In this document: positions 27,238 through 34,853 of the stretch, in pieces
Position numbering within the stretch: position 1 is the first letter of the stretch
How the letters are laid out: the number at the start of each line of letters is the position of its first letter
Assembly (NCBI RefSeq): GCF_900104185.1
Contig: NZ_FNIZ01000007.1
Location: 124,001 to 188,000, forward strand
From: Halobacillus aidingensis
GTDB lineage: Bacteria; Bacillota; Bacilli; Bacillales; Halobacillaceae
Length of the DNA stretch: 64,000 bases
Direction of reading: 5' to 3'
Made by a program: the position numbers and the translations under genes
The notes under the pieces: generated by a model
Told to the model about the DNA's origin: nothing
Seen by the model: only the letters and a program-made list of their open reading frames with translations
Database searches by the model: none

Positions 27238-27465
27238 ATGAATGGAGTATTGAGAAGGGCTCTAGAGGAGAAGCAACAACTGGAACTCATCTACATGGCT
27301 GACAAAGGGAAGATCTCACAGAGGGTCATCCGCGTTGTATCCATCAAAAAGGAAACAGTCCTGGCTTATTGTTATACACGTAAGACTGTCCGGTCATTTA
27401 AGCTTGCCAATATTTTGTCGGTAACCCCTTATAAAAAGTGGGCGAAGTATAAAAAAACACCTTGA
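27238..27465 (+). CDS. Small WYL-like protein, probably SOS-induced
   Basis: 75 residues behind AAGGAAGTGATGATC. The sequence (LELIYMADKGKISQRVIRVV, VLAYCYTRKTVRSFKLANIL) follows the small Sm-like beta-barrel pattern of WYL domains, without any DNA-binding domain. In other Bacilli similar small proteins occur next to yolD and uvrX-type translesion polymerase genes (from memory); neither is here. The LexA box upstream is the best clue: it should be induced by DNA damage. Confidence 0.7.
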   Translation: MNGVLRRALEEKQQLELIYMADKGKISQRVIRVVSIKKETVLAYCYTRKTVRSFKLANILSVTPYKKWAKYKKTP

Positions 27466-27556
27466 AATCAAGTTATAAAATTATAGTAAATATTCGGTTG
27501 TTCTAGCAGGAACTATTGGAGCTGCGATGTAGTGAAGATATTTGAATGTGTATAGA

Positions 27557-27583
27557 AAAAGAACCACAAAATAGTGGTTCTTT
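27557..27583. terminator. Bidirectional terminator
   Basis: AAAGAACCAC pairs with GTGGTTCTTT around AAAATA. It closes the minus-strand small gene (followed on that strand by TTC and an A/T-rich tract) and can also stop the plus-strand SOS gene. Confidence 0.75.
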
Positions 27584-27767
27584 AGTCTTTTATGGATCCT
27601 GCCTCACGCGATGTCATGGCGCCTATCCCTGCGTTTACATCCTTTTGAATTTCCTGCTTTACTTTTTGTGGGTCTGTTCCGGAATGACCCGGGTTCATCG
27701 CTGATTTCGGATTCTCTATTCTTCCTTGTCCAACTTCAGTGCCTGCCTTTGTCTGGTTCTTTGCCAC
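27582..27767 (-). CDS. Small hydrophilic protein, possibly a small acid-soluble spore protein
   Basis: 61 residues from GTG at 27767, 7-8 bases after GGAGGTGAT, and followed directly by a terminator, so a real gene. Composition is rich in K, Q, G and N (KAGTEVGQGRIENPKSAMN; GTDPQKVKQEIQKDVNAG), without Cys, Trp or hydrophobic stretches. It recalls gamma-type SASP and other small spore proteins, but I cannot assign a family firmly. Confidence 0.6.
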   Translation of the reverse strand: MAKNQTKAGTEVGQGRIENPKSAMNPGHSGTDPQKVKQEIQKDVNAGIGAMTSREAGSIKD

Positions 27768-27852
27768 TATCCATCACCTCCATACCCGTAGGTTTAGCCA
27801 TAACTCAAATATTAATCGGATTTAAAAGTTCCTGGCTTCAGGGCGTAACCCC

Positions 27853-27912
27853 GGAAAAGTGATTAACCCTTACGTCGTTAAAGTATTAACGAGGCAAGGG
27901 CGGTCACTTTTC
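27853..27912. repeat. Dispersed hairpin repeat, copy 4 (diverged)
   Basis: GGAAAAGTGATTAACCCTT ... AAGGGCGGTCACTTTTCC around the core CGTTAAAGTATTAACG. The core matches the other copies; the outer arms carry AGTGA/TCACT rather than AGTGCC/GGCACT. It lies in a 450-bp region (27768-28217) with no gene. Confidence 0.6.
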
Positions 27913-28037
27913 CAATGTCTAGGGATTAATCAGTTTCGAGATCATTTCCTGAAAAAAATGACCTTCAATATCCATCAATCATAACAATGGTGAGATATTG
28001 AATGCCTTTTAAATAAAAAAATATGCTGTTTTAGGGA

Positions 28038-28090
28038 TAGTGCCTGCACCCGCTGCGTTAAAGTGTTAACCAGCAGGGGCAGGCACTTTT
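28038..28090. repeat. Dispersed hairpin repeat, copy 5
   Basis: TAGTGCCTGCACCCGCTG ... CAGCAGGGGCAGGCACTTTT around CGTTAAAGTGTTAACC, ending in seven T. Confidence 0.8.
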
Positions 28091-28160
28091 TTTAATCAAC
28101 AATTCTGCAATCACCATTCTTGAAGAGGGAAAGACAATAACTAAAAAGTAATTATTACTA

Positions 28161-28189
28161 TTTACAAATCGTAATCATTACGATAAAAT
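28161..28189 (+). promoter_or_regulatory. Zur-controlled promoter of the zinc-binding protein gene
   Basis: TTTACA (28161-28166), 17-bp spacer, TAAAAT (28184-28189). The perfect 17-bp palindrome ATCGTAAT-C-ATTACGAT (28168-28184) fills the spacer and matches the Bacillus Zur box, so zinc-bound Zur should block this promoter. Confidence 0.88.
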
Positions 28190-28217
28190 CAAGTCTGGAA
28201 TTAAAGGAGGAGAGCAG

Positions 28218-29870
28218 ATGTTTAAGAAATTTTTAGGATTATTTACTTTATGTTTCATGATCTTTACCATGGCTGCATGTAATGGAGAAGAGGCAAGCAG
28301 TGATGAAAGTGAAGAAGAATCTCAGGATACAACGGAAAAGATGAAGGTGTTTACTACGGTTTATCCCCTTCAGTTTTTCACAGAACAGATCGCTGGAGAT
28401 CTAGCTTCAGTAAAATCTATTCTGCCACCTGGAACCGATCCACATACTTATGAACCAACGACGAAAGAAATGATAGAAATCGCTGAATCAGATGCTTTCA
28501 TATATAACGATGCAGGATTAGAGCCTTATGCGAAGAAAATCTCTGAATCTATCGAGTCGGAAGATGTTCAAATTCTTGAAGCATCCAAAGGAATTGATTT
28601 AAAAGATCATAGCCATAACCACGACGAGGAAGATAGCCATGACGACCATGCTGACGAAGAAGGTAGTCATGACGAACATGCAGATGGTGAAGGTAGTCAC
28701 GAAGGGGAACATGAGGGGCACAATCATGGCGACCAAGACCCGCACGTGTGGCTGGATCCGATTCGATCTATTGAAATGGCCGAACATATTAAAGAGACAC
28801 TGGTTGAAATAAACCCAGAGCAGGAAGAAGTACTTAATGAAAACTTTGAGAAGCTGAAAGAGAATCTTGAACGTTTAGACGAACAGTTCCATACGAAGAT
28901 GGAAAGCTTGCCTGGAAATAAGATTATCGTATCCCATGCCGCCTATGGATATTGGGAAGAAAATTACGGAATAGAACAGGTGGCGGTGTCTGGACTAAGC
29001 CCTGCGAATGAACCTTCACAGAAGGACTTGGGAAATATCGTGAAAACGGCTGAAGAAAATGGCTTGGACCATGTGCTTTTCGAACAGAATGTAACCCCTA
29101 AAGTAGCGGAAGTTGTACGCCAGGAAATCAATGCCGAGACGTTACGCATCCACAACTTATCTGTCTTAACAGAAGAAGATATCGAAAATGATGAGGATTA
29201 CTTCAGCCTTATGAAGCGTAACTTAGAAGTCCTTTCAACCGCTTTAGCGAATCCTTCAGCCGCTTCAGACAACGCGGACGAATCGGAGGAGCACGATCAT
29301 GACCACAGCCATGAACATGGGCATGACGAAGAAGCGGAGAAAATTTATGAAGGCTACTTTGAAGACAGCCAGGTGGAGAACCGGAAACTTTCCGATTGGG
29401 AAGGGGACTGGCAGTCGGTGTACCCTTACCATAAAGACGGAACGCTTGATGAAGTCTATGCTCATAAAGCAGAAGACGGGGACAAGACAGCGGAAGAATA
29501 CAAGGAATATTATGAGCAGGGGTATAAGACAGATGTGAATCGCATTGATATCCACGGAAAGACTGTCACTTTTTATGAAGATGGAGAAGAACGATCCGGG
29601 GACTATGTCTCGGATGGTTATGAAATCTTAACTTACGAAGCAGGTAATAGAGGGGTAAGATATATCTTCAAACTGGAGGAAGAAGCGGAAGGTCTTCCGA
29701 AGTACATTCAGTTTAGTGACCACAGTATCTACCCAACAAAAGCGGATCACTATCACCTATACTGGGGCGATGACCGTGAGGCTTTGCTTGAGGAAGTGAC
29801 GCACTGGCCGACCTACTATCCATTAGATATGGATGGACAGGAGATTGCCCATGAAATGATGGCCCATTAA
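28218..29870 (+). CDS. adcA: Zinc ABC transporter binding lipoprotein with C-terminal ZinT domain
   Basis: 550 residues; signal with lipobox MAAC. Residues about 35-345 form a ZnuA/AdcA cluster A-I binding domain (VFTTVYPLQFFTEQIAG; LPPGTDPHTYEPTTKEM; DPHVWLDPIRS; KIIVSHAAYGYW), with His-rich loops at about 132-175 and 355-372. Residues from about 375 form a ZinT/YodA domain (GYFEDSQVENRKLSDWEGDW ... HYHLYWG), the arrangement known from streptococcal AdcA. It captures zinc outside the cell for an ABC importer. No permease or ATPase gene follows, so the channel must be encoded elsewhere. GGAGGAGAG precedes the ATG, and the Zur box indicates induction under zinc shortage. Confidence 0.93.
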   Translation: MFKKFLGLFTLCFMIFTMAACNGEEASSDESEEESQDTTEKMKVFTTVYPLQFFTEQIAGDLASVKSILPPGTDPHTYEPTTKEMIEIAESDAFIYNDAGLEPYAKKISESIESEDVQILEASKGIDLKDHSHNHDEEDSHDDHADEEGSHDEHADGEGSHEGEHEGHNHGDQDPHVWLDPIRSIEMAEHIKETLVEINPEQEEVLNENFEKLKENLERLDEQFHTKMESLPGNKIIVSHAAYGYWEENYGIEQVAVSGLSPANEPSQKDLGNIVKTAEENGLDHVLFEQNVTPKVAEVVRQEINAETLRIHNLSVLTEEDIENDEDYFSLMKRNLEVLSTALANPSAASDNADESEEHDHDHSHEHGHDEEAEKIYEGYFEDSQVENRKLSDWEGDWQSVYPYHKDGTLDEVYAHKAEDGDKTAEEYKEYYEQGYKTDVNRIDIHGKTVTFYEDGEERSGDYVSDGYEILTYEAGNRGVRYIFKLEEEAEGLPKYIQFSDHSIYPTKADHYHLYWGDDREALLEEVTHWPTYYPLDMDGQEIAHEMMAH

Positions 29871-30044
29871 CTTTCTATACTCGTTAAGAAAATGCTGGCT
29901 GTTCTATATAGAAAAGGTGAAAGCTGAGGGCTTATCACGGTCTTAAGCTTTCCTTTACCTTTGGACATAGAAATTAATCCATAAGGGTGATCAGGGATTG
30001 ATTTTTAAATAACACACCAATCTGGAGGATGGAGAAAGATAAGC

Positions 30045-30350
30045 ATGAAACAAACTCAAAAAACGATTGATATTACACGTAAAAGTGATTTCAACATGCC
30101 TGTTAAATGGAGAAGGAAATTACAAATAGAAGACGGAATGAGAGTCGTGTTTAAGGTCGAGAATAATGATATCGTTATAAAGCCCGCTTCCAATAAAACC
30201 CTTGATGTGATGAGCACGGTGGGTAGAAAAGGGCTGATCTACCTTCCGAAAGAAATCCGTACCTACTTTGAACAGAAAGGATTGAAAAGCTTCCATATTG
30301 ACATAGAAGAAGTAGAGAAGGCGATGATCCTGACACCTCTGAAAGAATAG
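30045..30350 (+). CDS. AbrB/SpoVT-like protein with two tandem half-domains
   Basis: 101 residues; GGAGGATGGAG lies upstream. Two copies of a swapped-hairpin beta pattern are visible: ITRKSDFNMPVKWRRKLQIE (then VVFKVENNDIVIKPA) and STVGRKGLIYLPKEIRTYFE (then HIDIEEVEKAMILTP). AbrB-like domains normally dimerise to bind DNA; here one chain carries both halves. Basic residues that would contact DNA are present. Role and target unknown. Confidence 0.65.
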   Translation: MKQTQKTIDITRKSDFNMPVKWRRKLQIEDGMRVVFKVENNDIVIKPASNKTLDVMSTVGRKGLIYLPKEIRTYFEQKGLKSFHIDIEEVEKAMILTPLKE

Positions 30351-30386
30351 GGCAGGGCTCATGCCTTTTTCATACATTGTAATAAC

Positions 30387-30426
30387 GAAAAGAGCGAACC
30401 ATGCTGCTGTGGGTCGCTCTTTTTGT
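30387..30426. terminator. Bidirectional terminator
   Basis: AAAAGAGCGAACC pairs with GGGTCGCTCTTTTT around ATGCTGCTGT, with A- and T-runs on both sides. Serves the AbrB-like gene and possibly a small minus-strand frame. Confidence 0.8.
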
Positions 30427-30599
30427 TATGTAGTGGTTCCATCCTCTCCGGAAAGAATGGTCGAAGGGATGATAAAAAAATTCTCCAGCTTGATGAGGCT
30501 CATGTATTGTTTTTCATCGTTTCCATCAATGTCCAAGAGGCCTATGATTATCGTTCTGACTGAACCCCCACCTACACCCTTAAATTTGAAGTTCTCCAA
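30426..30599 (-). CDS. Possible small gene of unknown function
   Basis: 57 codons from TTG at 30599, with AAAGG about 10 bases upstream and a terminator directly after its stop. The product contains VGGGSVRTIIIGLLDIDGND and ends in GEDGTTT; the stretch LIKLENFFI echoes RLENFKF near its start. Weak start and no recognised family; kept because the frame, its stop and the terminator fit together. Otherwise 30351-30664 holds nothing recognisable. Confidence 0.3.
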   Translation of the reverse strand: MENFKFKGVGGGSVRTIIIGLLDIDGNDEKQYMSLIKLENFFIIPSTILSGEDGTTT

Positions 30600-30664
30600 T
30601 CGAATGAGGCCTTTGAGTTAATTTTCAGGAGTATATTTTTCATTTTCAAATAGTATATTGGGTT

Positions 30665-30685
30665 AAATAGTAACTGTTACGATTT
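30665..30685. promoter_or_regulatory. Zur box of the CobW/ycgRQ unit
   Basis: AAATAGTAACTGTTACGATTT: on the minus strand it reads AAATCGTAACAGTTACTATTT, matching the Zur pattern AAATCGTAATNATTACGATTT at all but a few inner positions. It lies 25 bp before the next start codon. Confidence 0.8.
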
Positions 30686-30709
30686 ATTGAATGGAGGAGG
30701 ATGTTGTTC

Positions 30710-31666
30710 ATGCCCATACCGACTTATATGATTAGTGGCTTCTTAGGCAGTGGAAAAACCACCGTTTTATTAAAAATGATAGAAGAATGCGAGAGGAAGA
30801 ACCGACGGGTAGGCGTGATTTTAAATGAACTGGGAGAAGTGAATATAGAAAAACCTCTCTTTCAGAAACAAAACGTGAAAGAACTATTAAACGGCTGCAT
30901 ATGCTGTACTATCAAAAAGGATTTAGAGACGACGTTGGATGAATTTATACTAGAGGCGCAAAAGAATGAACTGGATCTTTTAATCATAGAAGGAACAGGC
31001 GTTTCCAACCCTCTCGAAGTAAAGAAAGTATTAGATAATCCTATGTATTTGTCTCATTTCCGTTTGTATTCGATGATTAGTTTGATAGATTCGAGTACCT
31101 TTTTAGAGTATCAGAGTGTGTTTTCAAGCACGGCGGACATACGGAAACTGCTGGAAGAACAGATCACCAGCGCCGATCTCATTCTATTAAATAAACAGGA
31201 CCTGACCAAAGGGAAGACCTTAAACAAAACCATCAGAAAAATCAAGGGGCTTGCAGGGGAGTCCGTCCCGATCTTTCAAACATCCTATGGGCGTATCCCA
31301 TCTCTGGAGTTATGGAAGAGCCGAATACAACCTTCGATCCATTCTTCAGCGGAAAGGAGAGAAGAGGAAGCCCATTCCCATCACTACTCCGGGTTGCGTG
31401 CCGTGAAAATCGAGCCCGTACCAAAGATGAAGAAACGAGATTTGGAGAGTTGGTTGAGCGACTTACCTAAAACCATTTTAAGAGGGAAAGGAGTCGTGAA
31501 CCTTGAAGGTCATGAAGGCTTTTATTCCTTTCAATTTTCCTCAAACATGCTCGAGTTTGAGAAGATTCAACATCCAGCAGGCATACACCCGGCTATCATT
31601 TTGATTGGTAATCAGCTTCAACGAAAAGAACTCATGCACAGCTTCAGCCGGTTCGGAAAGGTCTGA
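30710..31666 (+). CDS. CobW/COG0523-family GTPase, probable zinc metallochaperone
   Basis: 318 residues from ATG at 30710 behind GGAGGAGG (an ATG at 30701 is too close to it). Motifs in order: Walker A GFLGSGKTT, the metal-binding CICC within LLNGCICCTIKKD, Walker B-like LLIIEGTGVSNP, and NKQD for guanine. A His pair run (EEAHSHHYSG) precedes the C-terminal domain. Zur-regulated members such as Bacillus YciC/ZagA deliver zinc to client enzymes under zinc limitation; the Zur box here supports the same role. Followed by ycgR and ycgQ homologues, also Zur targets in B. subtilis. Confidence 0.88.
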   Translation: MPIPTYMISGFLGSGKTTVLLKMIEECERKNRRVGVILNELGEVNIEKPLFQKQNVKELLNGCICCTIKKDLETTLDEFILEAQKNELDLLIIEGTGVSNPLEVKKVLDNPMYLSHFRLYSMISLIDSSTFLEYQSVFSSTADIRKLLEEQITSADLILLNKQDLTKGKTLNKTIRKIKGLAGESVPIFQTSYGRIPSLELWKSRIQPSIHSSAERREEEAHSHHYSGLRAVKIEPVPKMKKRDLESWLSDLPKTILRGKGVVNLEGHEGFYSFQFSSNMLEFEKIQHPAGIHPAIILIGNQLQRKELMHSFSRFGKV

Positions 31667-31750
31667 GATTGGTGAAGCAGCTAAGACGATGCAGAATGGA
31701 TGCTCGAAGGTAAAGGGAAAACGAGAAAAAGTATGGGATAGGAGGAAGCT

Positions 31751-32764
31751 ATGACTTTCAGGCTTTACAACACAGTATTGGATGTAACAGCCGTTTTAGC
31801 TTTTGTGATTGTTGCTTACTTTGTTACGTATAGTCAATGGCTTGGAAAGAGTGCTTCAATCATTCTACCCGGTTCTTTCAACCAGCTGAACACGATCTTT
31901 CTCAGTCTCATCATTGAAGCGATTCCTTTTGTACTTATTGGTGTTCTCATTGCCGGGTGCATTCAAATGTTTATTACAGAAGAACATGTGAAGCGGTGGA
32001 TCCCGCAAAATAAATACCGGGCCATCCTGATGGGCTGCCTGGTAGGATCTGTTTTTCCTGCCTGTGAATGCGGAATCGTCCCCATTGTCAGGCGGCTAGT
32101 AGCAAAAGGAGTGCCCTTGCACGCAAGTATAGGATTTCTTCTGACTGGACCATTGATCAACCCGATTGTCATTTTATCGACGTATATGGCCTTTGGGAAT
32201 GATATGAAAATGGCAGGTTTACGGATGGGAGTGGGTTTTGTTGCGGCGCTTCTGATCGCCCTCTTGATCAGCACTTTATTCAAGTCGAACCAGCTCAAAC
32301 ATTCGGTTTCAGGTTTGTATGGCTCTGAAACGCTCCCGCAATCAGAGGTATCGTTCATGAAAAAGCTTAAGGGTATGTGTGTCCATTCGATTGACGAATT
32401 CTTTGATATGGGAAAGTATTTGATCATTGGTGCTTTCGTTGCTGCCTTTGTGCAAACCTATGTACAAGCCCAGTCCCTCTTTTTGTTCGGGGAAGGATTG
32501 ATGGGGGCGACGGTTGTCATGATGGGGCTGGCTTTCTTTTTATCCTTATGTTCAGAGGCAGACGCTTTTATCGGAGCTTCCTTTAGTAGTCTGTTTCCAT
32601 CCGGCGCAGTTTTAGCCTTTTTAATCTACGGACCTATGATTGATTTGAAAAATACCATCATGCTGTTGAGTGTGTTTAAATCCAGGTTCGTGTTTACATT
32701 ATTCCTTTCCATCACGGTCATTGTTTTCGTATGTACGATCACTATATCTATGGTGGGCAGGTGA
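31751..32764 (+). CDS. ycgR: YcgR-type permease (UPF0718/DUF318)
   Basis: 337 residues with about eight membrane segments in two halves. The hallmark CECGIVPIVRRLVAKGVP and the second-half counterpart CSEADAFIGASF are present. The family is found with YcgQ under Zur control in B. subtilis; a role in zinc or metal handling is assumed but the transported species is not established. GGAGGAAGC precedes the ATG; the next gene follows after 7 bp. Confidence 0.85.
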   Translation: MTFRLYNTVLDVTAVLAFVIVAYFVTYSQWLGKSASIILPGSFNQLNTIFLSLIIEAIPFVLIGVLIAGCIQMFITEEHVKRWIPQNKYRAILMGCLVGSVFPACECGIVPIVRRLVAKGVPLHASIGFLLTGPLINPIVILSTYMAFGNDMKMAGLRMGVGFVAALLIALLISTLFKSNQLKHSVSGLYGSETLPQSEVSFMKKLKGMCVHSIDEFFDMGKYLIIGAFVAAFVQTYVQAQSLFLFGEGLMGATVVMMGLAFFLSLCSEADAFIGASFSSLFPSGAVLAFLIYGPMIDLKNTIMLLSVFKSRFVFTLFLSITVIVFVCTITISMVGR

Positions 32765-32771
32765 GTAGGCG

Positions 32772-33644
32772 TTGCGCTTTCACTTTTATCAATTCCTGAA
32801 ACTACTCCTATTAGCCGCCTTTGCATTTTTTCTTATCCAATTGCACCATACCGGGGAAATCGTGAAATTGATCAACCCCAAATATGTCCTGATGAGTCAG
32901 GTGGCCGCAGGAGTGATCGTTCTCCTGTTTTTCGTCCAGTTGGGAAGAGTATGGCAGGGAAATGCCGACGAACATGCCTCCTGCGCTCCCGGGTGCACCG
33001 AGGACCACGATCACAAGCAGTCGTATGTAAAGAGGTGTGTGAGTTACCTGGTTCTCCTTTTTCCTTTATGTACAGGGTTTGGACTGGACCTAACCTCCCT
33101 GGATGCAACGATTGCCAAAAATAAAGGATCCCTTCTCCCGCAAGGAGAAAATGCTTATCAAGAGGAACCATCATCGAAACCACCGACTCTCGATGAGAAC
33201 AAGCCGATCCCCAACAATAATTATTTGACGGATGAAGAATATGAACAAAAAATGGGTCGTCTAAACGATGATGTGGTAGAGATGAACGAAGATATCTTCG
33301 CTTCGTATTATCATGAAATAGAAGCAAATCCCCATAAATATAAAGGGAAAACGATACAAATGAAAGGTTTTGTGTATAAAGAAGAAGGATTAGATTCCAA
33401 TCAGCTCGTTGTGGCAAGGTTTCTGATCACCCACTGTGTCGCCGATGCCAGGGTCATTGGGTGGTTGAGCGAATCTGACCAAGCAGCCCAATTTAGTGAG
33501 AATACGTGGGTGGAAGTACGTGGTGTGATTGATGTAGGAAAGTATAATGGTGTCGAACTTCCAATCATCGAGATAAAAGAAATCAATCCTATCCCTGAGC
33601 CGGCCAATCCATACATTTTCCCTATTTTGACGAAAGTTCTTTAA
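32772..33644 (+). CDS. ycgQ: YcgQ/TIGR03943-family membrane protein
   Basis: 290 residues from TTG at 32772, with AGGTGA just upstream. Two N-terminal membrane helices, a Cys/His cluster (HASCAPGCTEDHDH, about residues 61-74), a third helix and a long extracytoplasmic domain ending ELPIIEIKEINPIPEPANPY. The Cys/His cluster could hold zinc. Partner of the YcgR-type permease; exact function unknown. Confidence 0.85.
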   Translation: MRFHFYQFLKLLLLAAFAFFLIQLHHTGEIVKLINPKYVLMSQVAAGVIVLLFFVQLGRVWQGNADEHASCAPGCTEDHDHKQSYVKRCVSYLVLLFPLCTGFGLDLTSLDATIAKNKGSLLPQGENAYQEEPSSKPPTLDENKPIPNNNYLTDEEYEQKMGRLNDDVVEMNEDIFASYYHEIEANPHKYKGKTIQMKGFVYKEEGLDSNQLVVARFLITHCVADARVIGWLSESDQAAQFSENTWVEVRGVIDVGKYNGVELPIIEIKEINPIPEPANPYIFPILTKVL

Positions 33645-33716
33645 AGTCAGCTTTAATAAGTGACAAACCTTTTCAAAAAAAATAAAAAAACTTTCCATTT
33701 CATAGACACCAAACAC

Positions 33717-33756
33717 ACACTTCCTTCGATTATAGAATTGAGGAAGTGTTTTTTTA
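33717..33756 (+). terminator. Terminator of the zinc operon
   Basis: ACACTTCCT pairs with AGGAAGTGT, then TTTTTTT. Confidence 0.85.
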
Positions 33757-33798
33757 TGCACAAATCCTCCATCTTTCCATAAGAATAGGAGCATCCAA

Positions 33799-34524
33799 AT
33801 GAACTATATCAAAGCGATCAACGCCTTCTACGATCACCAGGAATTCAACCCTCTAACTTCTGCCGCCATCAACCTTTGGCACAGCCTCATGCATGTGAAC
33901 AACAAATCCCGTTGGAAAAAAGAATTTACGGCTTCGATGACCGTCCTTTGTCTGAAATCCAATTTGAGCGAGAGCAGCATTCGGAAAGCACGCAAGGAAC
34001 TTGTGGAGAAAGGATATGTGACGTTCACTTCGAGGCAAGGCAACCAGGCTCCCATCTATCGGATCCTCCCTTTATATGAAGAAATGGACAATGAGAACGA
34101 CAGTGTGGAGGAGAACAGTGGCGGCAAGTCGAACGGCAGTGATACCGGCAACACGAACACATTAATTAAACAAAACGAAACGAAAGAAAAAGAAGTAGTA
34201 GTAGAAAAGCCAGACGACAATCCCCACCATTTTTACGAAAACAACATCGGAACGTTATCGCCGTTCATCGCAGAAAAAATTTCCGTGTGGTGTGAGGAAA
34301 TGTCTGATGAACTCGTCATCCAATCGATGGAGCTTGCGGTGGAGAGCAACAAGCGTTTCTTCAGCTATTGTGAAGGCATTCTGAAACAGTGGCAGCAAGG
34401 TGGTGTCCGCACCCTGAGAGGAGCGGAACGAGCACAGCAGGATCACAAGAAGAAGAGGGCCAATTCGAAGCAGGAGAAAAACAAATCGGTGTTCGAAAAG
34501 TTGAGAGAGGAGGTACAGGCATGA
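33799..34524 (+). CDS. Phage-type DnaD-domain replication initiator
   Basis: 241 residues. N-terminal winged helix (FTASMTVLCLKSNLSESSIRKAR, about 40-90), a low-complexity linker rich in N, S, E and K, and a DnaD-type domain (NIGTLSPFIAEKISVWCEEM ... YCEGILKQW, about 150-200). Proteins of this design open the replication module of Bacillus and Lactococcus phages and recruit the helicase loader. Overlaps the next gene by 4 bp (ATGA). Confidence 0.82.
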   Translation: MNYIKAINAFYDHQEFNPLTSAAINLWHSLMHVNNKSRWKKEFTASMTVLCLKSNLSESSIRKARKELVEKGYVTFTSRQGNQAPIYRILPLYEEMDNENDSVEENSGGKSNGSDTGNTNTLIKQNETKEKEVVVEKPDDNPHHFYENNIGTLSPFIAEKISVWCEEMSDELVIQSMELAVESNKRFFSYCEGILKQWQQGGVRTLRGAERAQQDHKKKRANSKQEKNKSVFEKLREEVQA

Positions 34525-34853
34525 AGAGAGAAGAAGCCATAGAGGTGCTCGAGACGATCAGTGAATTGTATCCGCAGAAGTTCGATATCACCGAGCGTGT
34601 CGCGAATATGCTGATACCGAAGCTTTTGGAAATGGATTATAGAGGAGTGCTGGCCAAGCTTTCCGATTTCGCCGTCCGCAGTCCGTTCCCGCCGACCATC
34701 GGAGAAATCGCTGTCTATGAACCTGAGGAAAACCATCACTTGGAGCAGATGAAAGTGTGGGAGGCGGAAGCCGCGGAAGTATCTGATGAGATCCGCCAGC
34801 GGTTTATGGACAAGCTCCGTTCGCTGGCAGAGGAGAAGTCCCATGAGTCATAA
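34521..34853 (+). CDS. Replicative helicase loader/inhibitor (SPP1 G39P-like)
   Basis: 110 residues, mostly helical (EAIEVLETISELYPQKFDIT ... PFPPTIGEIAVYEPE). Small size, position between a DnaD-like initiator and DnaB, and the PPTIGEI stretch fit the phage G39P-type loader family that delivers DnaB to the origin. GAGGAGGT precedes the ATG, which overlaps the previous stop; it overlaps the next gene by 11 bp. Confidence 0.75.
   Translation: MKREEAIEVLETISELYPQKFDITERVANMLIPKLLEMDYRGVLAKLSDFAVRSPFPPTIGEIAVYEPEENHHLEQMKVWEAEAAEVSDEIRQRFMDKLRSLAEEKSHES

Noticed and set aside
30361-30621. 86-codon plus-strand frame
   Set aside because: It runs through a strong bidirectional terminator and has no ribosome site; the minus strand offers a slightly better small frame.
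33390-33794. 134-codon minus-strand frame
   Set aside because: Antisense to the end of ycgQ and across its terminator; no ribosome site or recognisable product.
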